A stretch of DNA of 13,551 nucleotides from VAZQ01 sp036498625 (GCA_036498625.1 DASYFD010000187.1:1-13551); one strand, 5' to 3'; numbered from the stretch's first letter, positions 1-6,868 are shown. A program made the numbers and translations. Notes: generated by a model from the letters alone, not told the origin.

Positions 1-1
1 C

Positions 2-637
2 GTCGGGCCCTCGGGCTCCGGCAAGAGCACGCTGGCCAAGCTGATCCAGCGGCTCTACATCCCGGAAAGCGGCCGCGTCCTGGTCGACGGCGTCGACCTC
101 GCCATGGTGGACACCGCGTGGCTGCGCCGCCAGATCGGCGCGGTGCTGCAGGAGAACGTGCTTTTCAACCAGTCGATCCGCGACAACATCGCGTTGCCGG
201 ATCCGGCCATGCCGATGGAGCAGGTGGTCGAGGCGGCCAAGCTCGCCGGCGCGCACGATTTCATCCTGGAGCTGCCGGAGGGCTACGACACGATCGTCGG
301 CGAGCGCGGCGCCAGCCTCTCGGGCGGACAGCGCCAGCGCATCGCCATCGCCCGGGCGCTGGTGACCAATCCCCGCATCCTGATCTTCGACGAAGCCACC
401 AGCGCGCTGGATTACGAGAGCGAGCGCATCATCCAGGACAACATGCAGCGCATCGCGCAGGGGCGCACCGTCTTCATCATCGCCCACCGCCTGTCCACGG
501 TGCGCCGGAGCCATCGCATCATCACCATCGATCGCGGCCGGCTGGTCGAGGATGGGACGCACGACGAGCTGATCAACAAGGGCGGGCGCTACGCGGCGCT
601 GTACCGGGTGCAGGCGGGCATCCAGGAAATACGCTGA
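2..637 (+). CDS. Type I secretion ABC transporter, ATPase domain (5' truncated)
   Basis: This is the C-terminal 211 residues of an ABC exporter; the reading frame is open from base 2 and the 5' part lies outside the window. Walker A (GPSGSGKST) is at the very start, followed by the Q-loop (VLQENVLF), the signature LSGGQRQRIAIARAL, Walker B with D-loop (ILIFDEATSALD) and the H-loop (IIAHRLSTV). The DYESE sequence after the D-loop and the ending with GRYAALYRVQ match the HlyB/LapB type of type I secretion ATPase, which exports proteins directly to the outside together with a membrane-fusion protein and TolC. The transmembrane domain and any N-terminal C39-like domain are not visible. No partner gene follows, so any HlyD or TolC gene must lie upstream or elsewhere. 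Assignment to the exporter ATPase class is secure; the HlyB subtype is inferred from sequence resemblance. Confidence 0.9.
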   Translation, partial: VGPSGSGKSTLAKLIQRLYIPESGRVLVDGVDLAMVDTAWLRRQIGAVLQENVLFNQSIRDNIALPDPAMPMEQVVEAAKLAGAHDFILELPEGYDTIVGERGASLSGGQRQRIAIARALVTNPRILIFDEATSALDYESERIIQDNMQRIAQGRTVFIIAHRLSTVRRSHRIITIDRGRLVEDGTHDELINKGGRYAALYRVQAGIQEIR

Positions 638-759
638 TCCGGCGGCCGCAAGCGCCGAGAATCGGCCGGCGACGGACTCCGATCCGGGAAAAAAGCAAGA
701 TATTGAAATCACCGGGACTCGCCGGCAATCCTGTCCTCACAGTCGAGGAGGTGATTCTC

Positions 760-945
760 ATGGCGGCGTCCAACAGCCGGACCGACGCGTCCCAGGCCTG
801 GGTGATGCGTGCAGAGCGGGCGCGCCGGATTGCGAGCATGCTTTGCATGAAGGACGCCGAGGCGATCGAGGCCTATGCACGGGAGTGCGAGGCGAGGGCG
901 AAGCAGGCCATCGAAAGACAAGTCGTGCCGCCGTTGGCGGCCTGA
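760..945 (+). CDS. Small helical protein of unknown function (61 aa)
   Basis: I do not recognise a characterised family. The ATG is preceded by a good ribosome site (GAGGAG at 745-750, 9 bases before the start). The product is short, charged and probably almost entirely alpha-helical (many Ala, Glu and Arg), with no signal peptide or membrane segment, so it is likely cytoplasmic. It ends in VPPLAA. Support for translation comes from a diverged second copy of its 3' half at 2928-3014, where the KDAEAIE core, an IER segment and the VPPLAA tail followed by a stop codon are kept although the bases between them have changed. An internal ATG at 847 lies just before the point where the homology to the second copy begins. 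The gene sits alone between the secretion ATPase and the chemoreceptor. Its function is unknown. Confidence 0.65.
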   Translation: MAASNSRTDASQAWVMRAERARRIASMLCMKDAEAIEAYARECEARAKQAIERQVVPPLAA

Positions 946-1015
946 CCGTCCTGCGGGCGTACGGGCTCGTGCGTTATATCGGCGGCAGCAGGAGCGTGGC
1001 CCTGGGTGGGGCGTT
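848..1015. repeat. Direct repeat, copy 1 (gene-junction duplication)
   Basis: This is copy 1 of a diverged direct repeat whose second copy is at 2929-3108. Near-identical blocks are TGAAGGA(C/T)GCCGAGGCGATCGAG at the left end and GGCGGCAGCAGGAGCGTG (981-998 against 3065-3082) near the right end. Between them the copies differ by substitutions and small indels. The segment spans the 3' half of the small-protein gene plus, on the minus strand, the 3' end of a winged-helix gene. The chemoreceptor gene lies between the two copies. Confidence 0.75.
974..1015 (-). pseudogene. 3' remnant of a small winged-helix gene
   Basis: Read on the minus strand, this stretch encodes NAPPRATLLLPPI followed by TAA. 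The intact winged-helix gene at 3058-3306 ends with NAPLAVSGGTLLLPPE and a stop, so the two tails correspond, with a short indel in the middle. Upstream of the NAP codons (beyond 1015 on the plus strand) the resemblance ends: no helix-turn-helix coding sequence is found here. It is therefore a leftover of the tail only. It could alternatively be non-coding sequence that was simply copied from the other site. Confidence 0.55.
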
Positions 1016-1159
1016 TTGGCTTGTCAGTGACTGAATACGGACCCGCATCGTGGGGATCGGGCAAACGCGCCGAATCCGCTGACCCATCCCATATGTCCGC
1101 TGCACAACCCTTCATCTGTTAGTAACGAAAATCGAGCATACGAGGCATCGCCGCCGGCC

Positions 1160-2926
1160 ATGAACATCACGGCTGCGATCCGACTTCGCGAGCGCGGTGG
1201 ACCGGACGCTCGTTCAGGGGCCCCCGTGCATCTCGTTGCTTTCCTTCGGATCAATCCGACCATTGCCCGCAAGGCGTTCCTGCTGATCTTCGCGCTCGGT
1301 CTCATGTCTGGGCTCGCGAACTGGTATTGCCTGCGCACCACCGACCGTATCGACGAGGCCAACAGCGTCGTCACCGAGCACATCGCTCCGGCGCGGCTGG
1401 CGCTCTCGGAAGCCAAGGCGGCGCTCACCGCATTCGGTCTCGGCGTCTATAAGATGAGCGGCTATGCCGACCGCGCGCAGATCGCCGAGGAAGCCAATTC
1501 CATGGTCGGCGAATTCAATGCGATCGAGAACGCGCTCAATAACGTCCGTGGCTACTATCCTGAAGGAGCCGAAGACATCGCGCAGCTCGTCGGCAAGCTG
1601 GTGGCGCTGCGGGCGGTGGCGGACGAAGCCCATGCGTTCAAGGTCGGCGATCAGCCCCAGGAATTGCGGTTTCTCCTTGAATACAAGTTCATCGCCGCGC
1701 TCGATGACGCGGTGGCCAATCTCAACCGCCTCATCAATATTCTGGGGGCCAGCTCGGCGAGCGCAATTCAGGAGGCCGAGGCCGCGCGGTCCTGGGCGAT
1801 CGGGGTTGCCAGCGCGAGCGTGGTCGGAGGAACGCTCGCGACTCTCGCGCTGGCGCTGGCGCTCAGCCAATATTCGCTGGCGTGGCCGCTGCGTCGCCTG
1901 GCCGACGTCATGAAGAATATGGCGCATGGCGAATTCGCCAGCGAGATCGCCGGGCTCGCCCGCCAGGACGAGGTCGGGGCCATGGCGCGATCGGTCGCGG
2001 TCTTTCGCGAGAATGGGCTCGCGCTCAAGCGTCTCGAGCAGCAGCGGACCGCCGACAAGACGCGCGCCGAGGCCGAGAAGCGCGCTGCCTTCGCCCGGCT
2101 CATCGATTCGTTCGAGCGCGACGTGCTCAGCGTCGTCGGCATCGTCTCCCACGCAGCGGTCGAGCTGGAGAAGTTCGCGACCGCCATGAAAGCGATCGCT
2201 GAGCAATCGGAGAACCGCTCCCTGACCGCCGCGAAGGCGGCGGAGGAGACCATGCGCGACGCCGGAACGGCGGCCTCGGCGGTCGAGGAGCTGTCGGCCT
2301 CGATCGGCAACATCAGCGGCCAGGCGGTCAGCGCCTCGACTGTGGTCGCGGAAGCCAAGCGCTGCGCGCAGATCGCCGTGACCAACGCCGACGGGTTGAC
2401 CAGCACGGTCGAGCGGATCGACCGGGTGACCGCGCTGGTGAACTCGATAGCCGGCCAGACCAATCTGTTGGCCCTGAACGCAACGATCGAGGCGGCGCGC
2501 GCCGGCGACGCCGGCCGCGGCTTCGCGGTGGTGGCGCAGGAGGTGAAGAACCTCTCCGCCCAGACCACGCAGGCGCTCACCGACATCAGCCGGGAAACCG
2601 CATCCATCCATCAGGCCACGGGGGCCGTGGTGGCGGCGATCTCGGCGATTTCCAGCGTGATCGGCTCAATCGACGATATCTCGCTCGCCATCACCCAAGC
2701 CGTCGGCCAGCAGGACATCGTTTCGCGCAGCATCGCGGAAAACGTCGACGATGCGGCGGCACGCACCCGGCAGGTGTCGTCCAGCATCTCGGCGGCAAAT
2801 GAATTTGCGGTTCAGACGGGCGAGCTGGCCGGTCAAATCCTGCACGCCGCCCAGGAGCTCAGGCAGCAGGCGGTGGTGCTTCAGACCGACGCCGCCGGTT
2901 TCATCGGGCAGGTCAAAGCGGCCTGA
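1160..2926 (+). CDS. Methyl-accepting chemotaxis protein
   Basis: This is a 588-residue chemoreceptor that passes a periplasmic signal to CheA/CheW and so to the flagellar motor. The first membrane helix is at about residues 38-57, the periplasmic ligand domain at about 58-210 (mostly helical, four-helix-bundle-like), the second membrane helix at about 212-236, HAMP at about 237-290, and the cytoplasmic coiled-coil signalling domain at about 310-580. The signalling tip carries the hallmark QTNLLALNATIEAARAG and GRGFAVVAQEVKNL (about residues 433-465). No CheR-tethering NWxxF-type pentapeptide is present; the protein ends GQVKAA. The ATG at 1160 has a poor ribosome site. An in-frame GTG at 1226 (residue 23), 5 bases after AGGGG, keeps all domains and is a credible alternative start. 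No che genes are adjacent, so it is an orphan receptor. The ligand cannot be read from the sequence. The gene is flanked by direct repeats at 848-1015 and 2929-3108. Confidence 0.95.
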   Translation: MNITAAIRLRERGGPDARSGAPVHLVAFLRINPTIARKAFLLIFALGLMSGLANWYCLRTTDRIDEANSVVTEHIAPARLALSEAKAALTAFGLGVYKMSGYADRAQIAEEANSMVGEFNAIENALNNVRGYYPEGAEDIAQLVGKLVALRAVADEAHAFKVGDQPQELRFLLEYKFIAALDDAVANLNRLINILGASSASAIQEAEAARSWAIGVASASVVGGTLATLALALALSQYSLAWPLRRLADVMKNMAHGEFASEIAGLARQDEVGAMARSVAVFRENGLALKRLEQQRTADKTRAEAEKRAAFARLIDSFERDVLSVVGIVSHAAVELEKFATAMKAIAEQSENRSLTAAKAAEETMRDAGTAASAVEELSASIGNISGQAVSASTVVAEAKRCAQIAVTNADGLTSTVERIDRVTALVNSIAGQTNLLALNATIEAARAGDAGRGFAVVAQEVKNLSAQTTQALTDISRETASIHQATGAVVAAISAISSVIGSIDDISLAITQAVGQQDIVSRSIAENVDDAAARTRQVSSSISAANEFAVQTGELAGQILHAAQELRQQAVVLQTDAAGFIGQVKAA

Positions 2927-2927
2927 G

Positions 2928-3014
2928 CTGAAGGATGCCGAGGCGATCGAGTCCATGCGAGAGAGCGCGAGGCCGGTGATCGAGCGACCGGCCGTGCCAC
3001 CGCTGGCGGCGTAA
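2928..3014 (+). pseudogene. 3' fragment of a second copy of the small helical protein gene
   Basis: Starting two bases after the chemoreceptor stop, this frame encodes LKDAEAIESM, then RESARPVIER, and ends in VPPLAA with a TAA. It matches the last 31 residues of the protein encoded at 760-945 with small deletions. The N-terminal half (residues 1-29 of the intact protein) is absent because the upstream sequence is chemoreceptor coding DNA. There is no ribosome site before the fragment and only an internal ATG (2955) is available, so translation is unlikely. It is best read as a relic of the duplicated gene junction. Confidence 0.6.
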
Positions 3015-3108
3015 TCCCGGTCGCGGCGCGACACCGGCGACGCCGAAGGCGCGCGCGCTATTCTGGCGGCAGCAGGAGCGTGCCCCCGGATACGGCAAGC
3101 GGGGCGTT
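2929..3108. repeat. Direct repeat, copy 2 (gene-junction duplication)
   Basis: This is the second copy of the repeat at 848-1015, in the same orientation. Homology begins almost at the chemoreceptor stop codon (2924-2926) and runs into the 3' end of the intact minus-strand winged-helix gene. Thus copy 1 is joined to the full small-protein gene and copy 2 to the full winged-helix gene, the arrangement expected if the chemoreceptor gene entered between them and the junction was duplicated. Confidence 0.75.
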
Positions 3109-3306
3109 ATAGACGGCGCAACGGGAAGCGTCGTTCGCCATTCCGCCGCGCGTCTTTATGATGATGCCATAGGCCGCGAGCTTGCTCAGTCGAGAGCTGA
3201 TATTGCTCGCCGTTGCACCCAGCCGGCTCGCGACCTCCTTGGCCGTCAGCCCGTAGGGACAACTCCGTAAAATCTCGATGATGCGATCCGTGAGCTTCGT
3301 GACCAT
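3058..3306 (-). CDS. Small winged-helix (HTH) DNA-binding protein
   Basis: This is an 82-residue protein made almost only of a winged helix-turn-helix: an N-terminal helix (LTDRIIEILRSCP), then GLTAKEVASRLGATASNISSRLSKLAAYGIIIKTRGG with the typical helix-turn-helix spacing and wing, at about residues 17-53. It resembles MarR/ArsR-like small regulators, but no family is assigned. The ATG at 3306 is chosen because it has a GGGA 6-7 bases upstream; the longer frame would need a TTG at 3348 and adds 14 unconserved-looking residues. The C-terminal tail (TLLLPPE) lies inside direct repeat copy 2 and has a relic counterpart at 974-1015. No inducer-binding domain is present, so it may act as a simple dimeric repressor. 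Its target is unknown. Confidence 0.7.
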   Translation of the reverse strand: MVTKLTDRIIEILRSCPYGLTAKEVASRLGATASNISSRLSKLAAYGIIIKTRGGMANDASRCAVYNAPLAVSGGTLLLPPE

Positions 3307-3421
3307 TGATTTCCCGAACGCCAGCGCCCGACTTGATAGGGGCACCAATCCTGATCGCGCGCAACGGCGGCGTCCGGTTCCTCCACAAGGTCTTTGGCTT
3401 CACGCATCGAGCGCGGCCGGC

Positions 3422-3742
3422 TCACTTGGGTTCCGTGGCCTGCGGCCCTTCGGGTGGTCCTTCGTCCATGCTCGCGGCCATCTCCAGCGCGATGGTGACG
3501 TCGGCCACATCGACCTCATCGCTTCTGGCCGCAGACAGCAGCAGGGCGGTCACGCGCTGCCAATTCGGGGATTCCCGCCGATTGGCACTCAGCCGCTTGA
3601 AAAGGAAAGTGCGGACGTCGGCAAGGGTGACGAGGCTGGCTCCGCTACGCAACGTGATCGGCCGCGCCAGCGGTCGCGACCAGCCCATGCTTGACTTGGT
3701 TACCTCTGCTTGCGGCGGGTCTGAATCGTCCATGGTGGCCAT
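3422..3742 (-). CDS. Conserved-looking small protein of unknown function
   Basis: The product is 106 residues, hydrophilic and without a signal peptide. The middle part (RPITLRSGASLVTLADVRTF, then a tryptophan in PNWQRVTALLLSAA) resembles small rhizobial proteins I recall from memory, with a 'TLADAR ... WQ ... LLL.AA' pattern; that resemblance is not verified here. No catalytic motif is visible. The start is uncertain: the ATG at 3742 and the one at 3733 lack ribosome sites, whereas the ATG at 3688 (residue 19, just before GWSRPLARPI) follows a GAGG about 14 bases upstream and would give an 88-residue product starting near the recognisable part. It lies 115 bases upstream of the winged-helix gene on the same strand and could be cotranscribed with it. 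A dyad lies 52 bases upstream of the longest start. Confidence 0.65.
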   Translation of the reverse strand: MATMDDSDPPQAEVTKSSMGWSRPLARPITLRSGASLVTLADVRTFLFKRLSANRRESPNWQRVTALLLSAARSDEVDVADVTIALEMAASMDEGPPEGPQATEPK

Positions 3743-3793
3743 TGGAGGATCGCGGGTGCTCCGACATAAAGGTCGGGGCGCCGGAACGCACGT

Positions 3794-3810
3794 CCATTAG
3801 CATGTAATGG
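3794..3810. promoter_or_regulatory. Inverted repeat CCATTA-N5-TAATGG, possible operator
   Basis: This is a perfect 6-bp dyad with a 5-bp spacer (GCATG), in the region between the divergent 3422-3742 gene and the porin gene. The size and spacing suit a dimeric helix-turn-helix protein. It is much closer to the minus-strand gene (52 bases from its longest start) than to the porin gene (about 400 bases). A role as an operator is inference only; a chance dyad of this size is possible. Confidence 0.3.
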
Positions 3811-4117
3811 TCAATAATGTGGCGCATTGGCCCCGCGGCACGCTCACATCTTCGCCGCTGTGGGCAAAGTTGTGATATTTCCGCAACATCCCGGCACCAA
3901 TTTCTCGCAGTCGGTCTGTGCTTGCGCCCTGTGTCATCTAGCTGCAATGCAGCATTAATAGCGTCCCGGCGGATGACCCGAGAGCTTCGGCGATCAGGTT
4001 TCCAATCAGGGTGAGCGAGGCTCCGGCACCGCTCGACGGCGTAAAAAAAGCGAAAACGATACAGACTTAAGACAGCTCAAAGACTCAAAACGGCTCATCG
4101 GCGGAGAAATTTCTTGC

Positions 4118-4137
4118 TGGCGCGCACCCGCGCGCCA
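4118..4137 (+). promoter_or_regulatory. GC-rich leader hairpin upstream of the porin gene
   Basis: TGGCGCGC pairs perfectly with GCGCGCCA across a 4-base loop (ACCC), an 8-bp stem about 70 bases before the porin start. No T-run follows (AAACGGG), so it is not an intrinsic terminator. If transcription starts in the A-rich stretch upstream, the hairpin would lie in the 5' leader, where such structures can protect mRNA or affect translation. The function is inferred, not shown. Confidence 0.35.
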
Positions 4138-4208
4138 AACGGGAGGCCTTTGCCTGCACAGCTCCGCATGGGCTCGTCAACGCAAATAATGAAGGGGATA
4201 CGGGGATC

Positions 4209-5837
4209 ATGATGTTCAAGAGTCACCTGGCGCTATCAGGCGCAGTCAGTCTTGCGGCAATGCTGGCGGCAGGATCCGCCAATGCACAGTCGGCTTCGCC
4301 CAGCGCGGAGCAGCAGATGGACAAATTGCAGGCGCAGATCAAGACGCTCGAGCGCGAGCTGCAGGGACTGAAAGGAAAGGTCGAAAAGGCCGACGCCGCC
4401 GACAAGGCCTATGCAACCGCCGCGCCGCTCGCCAAGGCGCCGGCGGCGCCACCATCCGCGGTCGCCAAGATGTCGGCCGGCAATCGGCCGTCCATCTGCA
4501 CCGCCGACGGTCTCAACTGCATCGCGTTGACCAGCCGTTTGCACTTCGACGTCGGGGGATACTGGTATCACCCCAACACGCCGGCTGCGGCCGGCTTCAA
4601 CCCGGCGACCGGGGCCGCGATCGTGTCCGGCGGCGCGCCGGCGAATCTCGACAACGGTTTCAATGCGCGGCGCGCCCGCATCGGCGTGCTGGGCACCTTC
4701 ATGGGCGATTGGAACTACGCCCTGGTCTATGATTTCGGCGGCTCCTCCGACGGTTTTCCTCCGGTCGCAGGCTCACCCGCCTCGGGCATCAATAATGCCT
4801 ATCTGAGCTACACCGGGTTCAAGCCGTTCGCCATCGAGGGCGGCTACATGGACATGCTCTATACGCTGGACGAGTCGACCAGCTCCAACGACATCATGTT
4901 CATGGAACGCGCATCGGCCGGGGCCATCGCCACCAGCATCGCGGCGGGCGACGGCCGTTCGGGCTTCGGCGAGCGCGGCAACGACGACCGGTTCTGGGGC
5001 GGCGCCTATGTCACCGGGCCGACCTCGGGCACGACCCACGCCTTCACGCCCTCCGCCAACAATTCCGGCGCGATCCAGCCCGCACTCGGCACGCCGGGCT
5101 TCGCGGAGCAGATCGGCGGTTTCGGCCGCGTCACCTACCAGCTCCTGCAGGACAAGGATTACTCCCTGCACATCGGTGCCGATGCCGAGTTCCTGATCAT
5201 GCCGACCGGATTGAAGACGCTGACGCTATCCGATCGTCCGGAACTGCGCATCGATCCGACCTCCATCCTGTCGACCGGCGGCATCGCCAATATCGCCGAC
5301 GCGCAGGTCTACAGCGGTGAGCTGGCGGCCGGCTACGGCCCGCTGTTCTTCCAGGGCGAGTATTTCTGGTACCATGTCGACCGCAATCTCGGGCTGCCGT
5401 CATTGCAGTTCACCGGCTGGTATGCGGAAGCGAGCTGGACCATCACCGGCGAAAGCCGCAAGTACAATCCGGGCGCCGGCGCCTATTCGGGCATCGTTCC
5501 GGATCGTCCGTTCTCCCTGAGCAAGGGCGATCCGGGAGCCTGGGAGATCGCCGCCCGCTACAGCCAGGTCGGCCTCAACGATCTCTTCACGCCCGGCATT
5601 CCGGCCGCCACCACTTTCGGCGTCGCCGGCGGCGAGCAGAACATCTGGACCATCGGGCTGAATTGGTATGCCAACCGCAATGTGCGGTTCATGGTGAACT
5701 ACCTGCACGGCACGGTCGACAAGAACAGCGCGGCCGCGACTGCCGCGGTGGCGGGGCTCAATCCCGCATTCCCGGCCGGCACGAACATCGGCGCCAAGTT
5801 CGATGCGCTCGCCATGCGCACCCAGGTCGCCTTCTAA
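4209..5837 (+). CDS. Outer-membrane porin, phosphate-selective porin (OprP/OprO) type
   Basis: This is a 542-residue outer-membrane channel. A signal peptide ends at SANA/Q (cleavage after residue 26). Residues about 33-62 form a short coiled coil (QQMDKLQAQIKTLERELQGLKGKV), followed by an Ala/Pro-rich linker (about 70-90), a layout common in OprP/OprO-like proteins, which form trimers. The rest (about 108-542) is rich in alternating aromatic beta strands, such as GLNWYANRNVRFMVNYLHG near the end, and the last residue is Phe, the usual outer-membrane assembly signal. RARIGVLGTFMGDWNYALVYDF is typical of the family. Two cysteines (97 and 104, in ICTADGLNC) could form a disulfide at the start of the barrel. 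ATG-ATG starts overlap GGGGA and AAGGGG sites at 4192-4206; 4209 or 4212 is used. True substrate specificity (phosphate, pyrophosphate or general) cannot be told from sequence. The barrel gene at 5888 follows by 50 bases and is probably cotranscribed. Confidence 0.88.
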   Translation: MMFKSHLALSGAVSLAAMLAAGSANAQSASPSAEQQMDKLQAQIKTLERELQGLKGKVEKADAADKAYATAAPLAKAPAAPPSAVAKMSAGNRPSICTADGLNCIALTSRLHFDVGGYWYHPNTPAAAGFNPATGAAIVSGGAPANLDNGFNARRARIGVLGTFMGDWNYALVYDFGGSSDGFPPVAGSPASGINNAYLSYTGFKPFAIEGGYMDMLYTLDESTSSNDIMFMERASAGAIATSIAAGDGRSGFGERGNDDRFWGGAYVTGPTSGTTHAFTPSANNSGAIQPALGTPGFAEQIGGFGRVTYQLLQDKDYSLHIGADAEFLIMPTGLKTLTLSDRPELRIDPTSILSTGGIANIADAQVYSGELAAGYGPLFFQGEYFWYHVDRNLGLPSLQFTGWYAEASWTITGESRKYNPGAGAYSGIVPDRPFSLSKGDPGAWEIAARYSQVGLNDLFTPGIPAATTFGVAGGEQNIWTIGLNWYANRNVRFMVNYLHGTVDKNSAAATAAVAGLNPAFPAGTNIGAKFDALAMRTQVAF

Positions 5838-5887
5838 GGTTCAGGGTCATGCATCAACAATTCCAGCTACCGAGTGGAGAAGTTTCT

Positions 5888-6715
5888 ATGATCAGGCTTT
5901 TGCTTGCGAGTACCATGATCGTGCCCCTGTTGATCGGCGGCCCCGCGCTGGCGGCCGACCAGAACGTCAAGGCGCCGATCTACACCAAGGCACCGATCAT
6001 CCCGGTGTTCACCTGGACCGGCTTTTATTTCGGCGGCAATGCCGGCGGGCATTGGGGCAGGGACAATATCACCACCACGACCTCCAACAACTTCAACCTC
6101 GCCAGCCGGACCGCCATCGATCTCGCATCGCCGGTCACGCTCACGCCGGCAGGCTGGCTCGCCGGCGTGCAGGTCGGCTACAACATGCAGGTCAATCACG
6201 TCGTGCTCGGGCTGGAGGGCGACGCCGACTGGCTCAACGGCACCAACTCGCGCTCCATCGTTTTTGCGGGACCGGTGCCGCTACCGGGCGATACCCTGAG
6301 CAGCACGACCCAAGGCAGCTTCCTGGCGACCTTGCGTCCGCGCCTGGGCGCCGCCTTCGACCACAGCCTGCTCTATATCACCGGCGGGCTCGCCATCGGC
6401 ACCGTCAAGACCACCGACTCGATGACGGTGACCGGCGGCACGGTTCTCGAGCAGGGGACCAATACCGCGACGCGCGTCGGCTGGGCGGCGGGCGGCGGTT
6501 TCGAATACGCCTTCACCGACAACTGGTCGGCGAAGATCGAGGCCCTGCATGTCGATCTGGGCGGCACCTACGACAACGGAATTCCCTGCGTCGTGGTCTG
6601 CAGGGCCACCATCGATATCGTGGTGCACCACAAATACACGGACAATATCGCGCGCTTCGGCATCAACTATCGGCTTGGTGCCGCTCCCGCTCCGGTGATC
6701 GCCACCAAGTACTAA
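5888..6715 (+). CDS. Omp25/RopB-like outer-membrane beta-barrel protein
   Basis: This is a 275-residue protein with a signal peptide (cleavage near PALA/A, residues 22-23). After the signal comes the segment KAPIIPVFTWTGFYFGGNAGG, the common opening of the Omp25/Omp31-type immunogenic porin-like proteins of rhizobia and relatives. The body shows repeated amphipathic strands: GWLAGVQVGYNMQ, VVLGLEGDADW, LATLRPRLGAAFDHSLLYITGGLAIG, GWAAGGGFEYAFTDNWSAKIEALHVDLG and IARFGINYRLG. It probably forms an eight-stranded barrel with a structural or surface role. The chain runs 12 residues past the last strand and ends in Tyr. GGAG at 5876-5879 lies 8 bases before the ATG, which settles this start over the one at 5850. 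The gene is 50 bases downstream of the porin gene and followed by the terminator at 6745-6768, so the two likely form one transcript. Confidence 0.9.
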   Translation: MIRLLLASTMIVPLLIGGPALAADQNVKAPIYTKAPIIPVFTWTGFYFGGNAGGHWGRDNITTTTSNNFNLASRTAIDLASPVTLTPAGWLAGVQVGYNMQVNHVVLGLEGDADWLNGTNSRSIVFAGPVPLPGDTLSSTTQGSFLATLRPRLGAAFDHSLLYITGGLAIGTVKTTDSMTVTGGTVLEQGTNTATRVGWAAGGGFEYAFTDNWSAKIEALHVDLGGTYDNGIPCVVVCRATIDIVVHHKYTDNIARFGINYRLGAAPAPVIATKY

Positions 6716-6744
6716 GTGCGATCGAGGATCACGCAGGCGATCGG

Positions 6745-6768
6745 GCGGGGCCGGGAGCCCCGCTTTTT
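6745..6768 (+). terminator. Rho-independent terminator after the outer-membrane gene pair
   Basis: GCGGGGC pairs perfectly with GCCCCGC across a 5-base loop (CGGGA) and is followed directly by TTTTT. It lies 29 bases after the barrel gene stop. On the minus strand no T-run follows the hairpin, so it works for the plus strand only. It does not terminate the facing gene at 6869-7093. Confidence 0.9.
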
Positions 6769-6868
6769 CGTTGCGCTCCGGTCAAGCCGGGCGACGAGGA
6801 GCAGGTTGGAATAAGCGCTCGGCGGAGCTTGCCTGCCGCCGGCCTTCCTGCGCTACGATTGCGGCGGA

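Larger units (their letters stand above)
3743..4208. other. 466-bp non-coding divergent region upstream of the porin gene
   Basis: No supportable gene lies here; the open frames in it have poor starts and overlap the neighbouring gene. The stretch from about 4041 to 4092 is A-rich (a run of seven A followed by AAAACGATACAGACTTAAGA) compared with its surroundings and is the likeliest place for the porin promoter, but no convincing -35/-10 pair can be assigned. It holds the dyad at 3794-3810 and the hairpin at 4118-4137, each listed separately. Confidence 0.5.

Noticed and set aside
118..945. Treating the whole 275-codon plus frame as one gene
   Set aside because: Its first part overlaps the secretion ATPase in another frame and is a shadow; only the last 61 codons, from the ATG with a GAGGAG site at 760, are credible.
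1023..1033. Short palindrome GTCAGTGAC / CAGTGACTG upstream of the chemoreceptor
   Set aside because: The half-sites are only 4 bp, too short to claim as an operator without comparison.
1214..2611. Long minus-strand open frame (465 codons) opposite the chemoreceptor
   Set aside because: The plus-strand frame encodes all chemoreceptor domains; the antisense product is compositionally biased and has no motif.
848..3108. Insertion sequence or transposon carrying the chemoreceptor
   Set aside because: The flanking repeats are direct, about 170-180 bp, gene-derived and diverged, and no transposase, terminal inverted repeat or short target-site duplication is visible.
3645..3947. 100-residue minus-strand frame upstream of the porin gene
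   Set aside because: It overlaps the better supported frame at 3422-3742 in another frame, has no ribosome site, and its composition is random-looking.
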